A DNA stretch of 64,000 nucleotides from Methylobacter tundripaludum SV96 (GTDB lineage: Bacteria; Pseudomonadota; Gammaproteobacteria; Methylococcales; Methylomonadaceae). The notes beneath the pieces were generated by a model. That model ran no database searches, had not been told where the DNA came from, and saw only the letters and a list, made by a program, of their open reading frames with translations. Both the position numbers and the translations under genes were made by a program. Positions 63,169-64,000 of the stretch are shown here, piece by piece. Every line of letters begins with the position of its first letter. The stretch's first letter is position 1. The stretch lies in assembly GCF_000190755.2 (NCBI RefSeq), contig NZ_JH109152.1, positions 372,001-436,000 on the forward strand, written 5' to 3'.

Positions 63169-64000
63169 CTATAATTTCAAAATCACGGCACCCAAGGGCG
63201 GTAAATTAAGGCTGATTGAGTGAGGTTGATTCATCCATGCGGTAGGTTCAGACAAGGCGGCGCCGTTGCCGACATTACTGCCGTCGTAGTAGCCGGAGTC
63301 GGAATTGAATATTTCCGTATAAGTGCCTGCCAAGGGTACGCCGATCCGGTATTGCTCACGGGTTACCGGGGTAAAATTGAGCACGACAATCAAGTCTTCA
63401 TGCTCGGTTTTGCGTCGATAACTGATGATGGATTGTTGCACATCATGGCAATCGATCCAGTCAAAACCCTGATGATCGAAATCATGCTGGTATAACGCCG
63501 GGTGTTTTTTATAAAGGTGATTCAGGTCTTTGACCAGCGCTTGCACGCCTTGGTGATGCGGATAGTCGAGTACATACCAATCCAAGGCTTTGTTGAAATT
63601 CCATTCGGTGCCTTGACCGAATTCGCAGCCCATAAACAGCAGCTTTTTGCCGGGATAGGTGTACATCAAGGTGTAAAGCAGTCGAAGGTTGGCGAAGCGC
63701 TGCCATTCATCCCCCGGCATTTTACTGACCAGCGAGCCTTTGCCATGGACCACTTCATCGTGGGAAAAGGGCAGGCAGAAGTTTTCGGTAAAGGCATAGA
63801 GCATACCGAAAGTAAGCTGGTCATGATGATACTTGCGGTGGATCGGCTCCTGGCTCATGTAAGCCAGCGTGTCGTGCATCCAGCCCATATTCCATTTCAT
63901 CGAAAAGCCCAAGCCGCCGGTCCAGGTCGGACGGGTCACTTGCGGCCAGGACGTGGATTCTTCAGCCATCATCACGGTGCCGGGATGCTGTTGATGGGTG
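63169..64000 (-). CDS. glgB: 1,4-alpha-glucan branching enzyme GlgB (GH13), C-terminal part
   Basis: The frame is open to the right edge; about 277 C-terminal residues are present of the usual ~730. [20 protein letters not shown] holds the catalytic Glu region of the family, then [39 protein letters not shown] with the transition-state His-Asp, [17 protein letters not shown], and the C-terminal beta domain ending in [11 protein letters not shown]. It places alpha-1,6 branches; together with glgA downstream it forms a glycogen synthesis unit. It coexists with the GH57 branching enzyme 7 kb away. Confidence 0.95.
   Translation of the reverse strand, partial: THQQHPGTVMMAEESTSWPQVTRPTWTGGLGFSMKWNMGWMHDTLAYMSQEPIHRKYHHDQLTFGMLYAFTENFCLPFSHDEVVHGKGSLVSKMPGDEWQRFANLRLLYTLMYTYPGKKLLFMGCEFGQGTEWNFNKALDWYVLDYPHHQGVQALVKDLNHLYKKHPALYQHDFDHQGFDWIDCHDVQQSIISYRRKTEHEDLIVVLNFTPVTREQYRIGVPLAGTYTEIFNSDSGYYDGSNVGNGAALSEPTAWMNQPHSISLNLPPLGAVILKL

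Overview
The window looks like chromosome of a gammaproteobacterium. The Na+-type N-ATPase operon, the glycogen gene set, and the very dense REP/RAYT and palindromic intergenic repeats would fit a methanotroph (Methylococcales). That lineage is an inference from gene content; no rRNA or methane-oxidation gene is in the window.

Positions 1 to about 16,030 are an accessory island. It opens with the end of a transposon-type tyrosine recombinase module (1-2145), which meets head-on a second integrase carrying a HicB-like tail (2175-3320). Then come a 1265-residue protein with a C-terminal PD-(D/E)XK nuclease signature (3901-7698), a two-gene unit of unknown function with TPR repeats (8033-11079), and a series of small genes bounded by integron-type recombination sites (11503-14125). 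Last is a two-gene CBASS anti-phage system, a CD-NTase plus a Cap15-like membrane effector (14143-15683). A dispersed repeat of about 40 bp stands in front of each module. The cassette ends obey the integron rule: the 5' core of a cassette is the reverse complement of the R'' box of its own attC. No IntI-type integrase is in the window. The island ends at a 5'-truncated DUF2784 gene (16037).

16.3-22 kb holds a CPA2-type antiporter, an intact IS1182-family element, a MarC protein, a CBS-domain protein and a small membrane protein. 22.2-28.9 kb (minus strand) is an N-ATPase operon atpD-C-Q-B-E-F-A-G. It lacks atpR, and several palindromic repeats have landed inside it, one within the atpA reading frame. 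29.4-34.3 kb (minus) holds two striking genes: a fusion of a Clp1/Grc3-type polynucleotide kinase with an RNase Z-type metallo-beta-lactamase, and upstream of it a TrlF-type PHP/SMC-like ATPase. 34.9-41 kb is housekeeping: an HhH protein, a phosphoribosyltransferase, an M28 peptidase, CorA, a RimB-like zinc protease and RadA.

41.6-64 kb is a carbohydrate and glycogen region. It holds glgX, a GH30 hydrolase, a large phosphorylase-like protein, a DUF4912 protein, a GH57 branching enzyme, a protein with two CBM21 glycogen-binding domains fused to an endonuclease/exonuclease/phosphatase (EEP) domain, a phospholipase D-family protein, a polysaccharide deacetylase, glgA and the 3' part of glgB. Inserted among these are a RAYT with flanking REPs, two toxin-antitoxin pairs, a broken RAYT and a group II intron. 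The glycogen-binding EEP protein and the PLD protein beside the glycogen polymer enzymes, the kinase-RNase Z fusion, and the cassette-borne defence genes are the parts most likely to be new biology.
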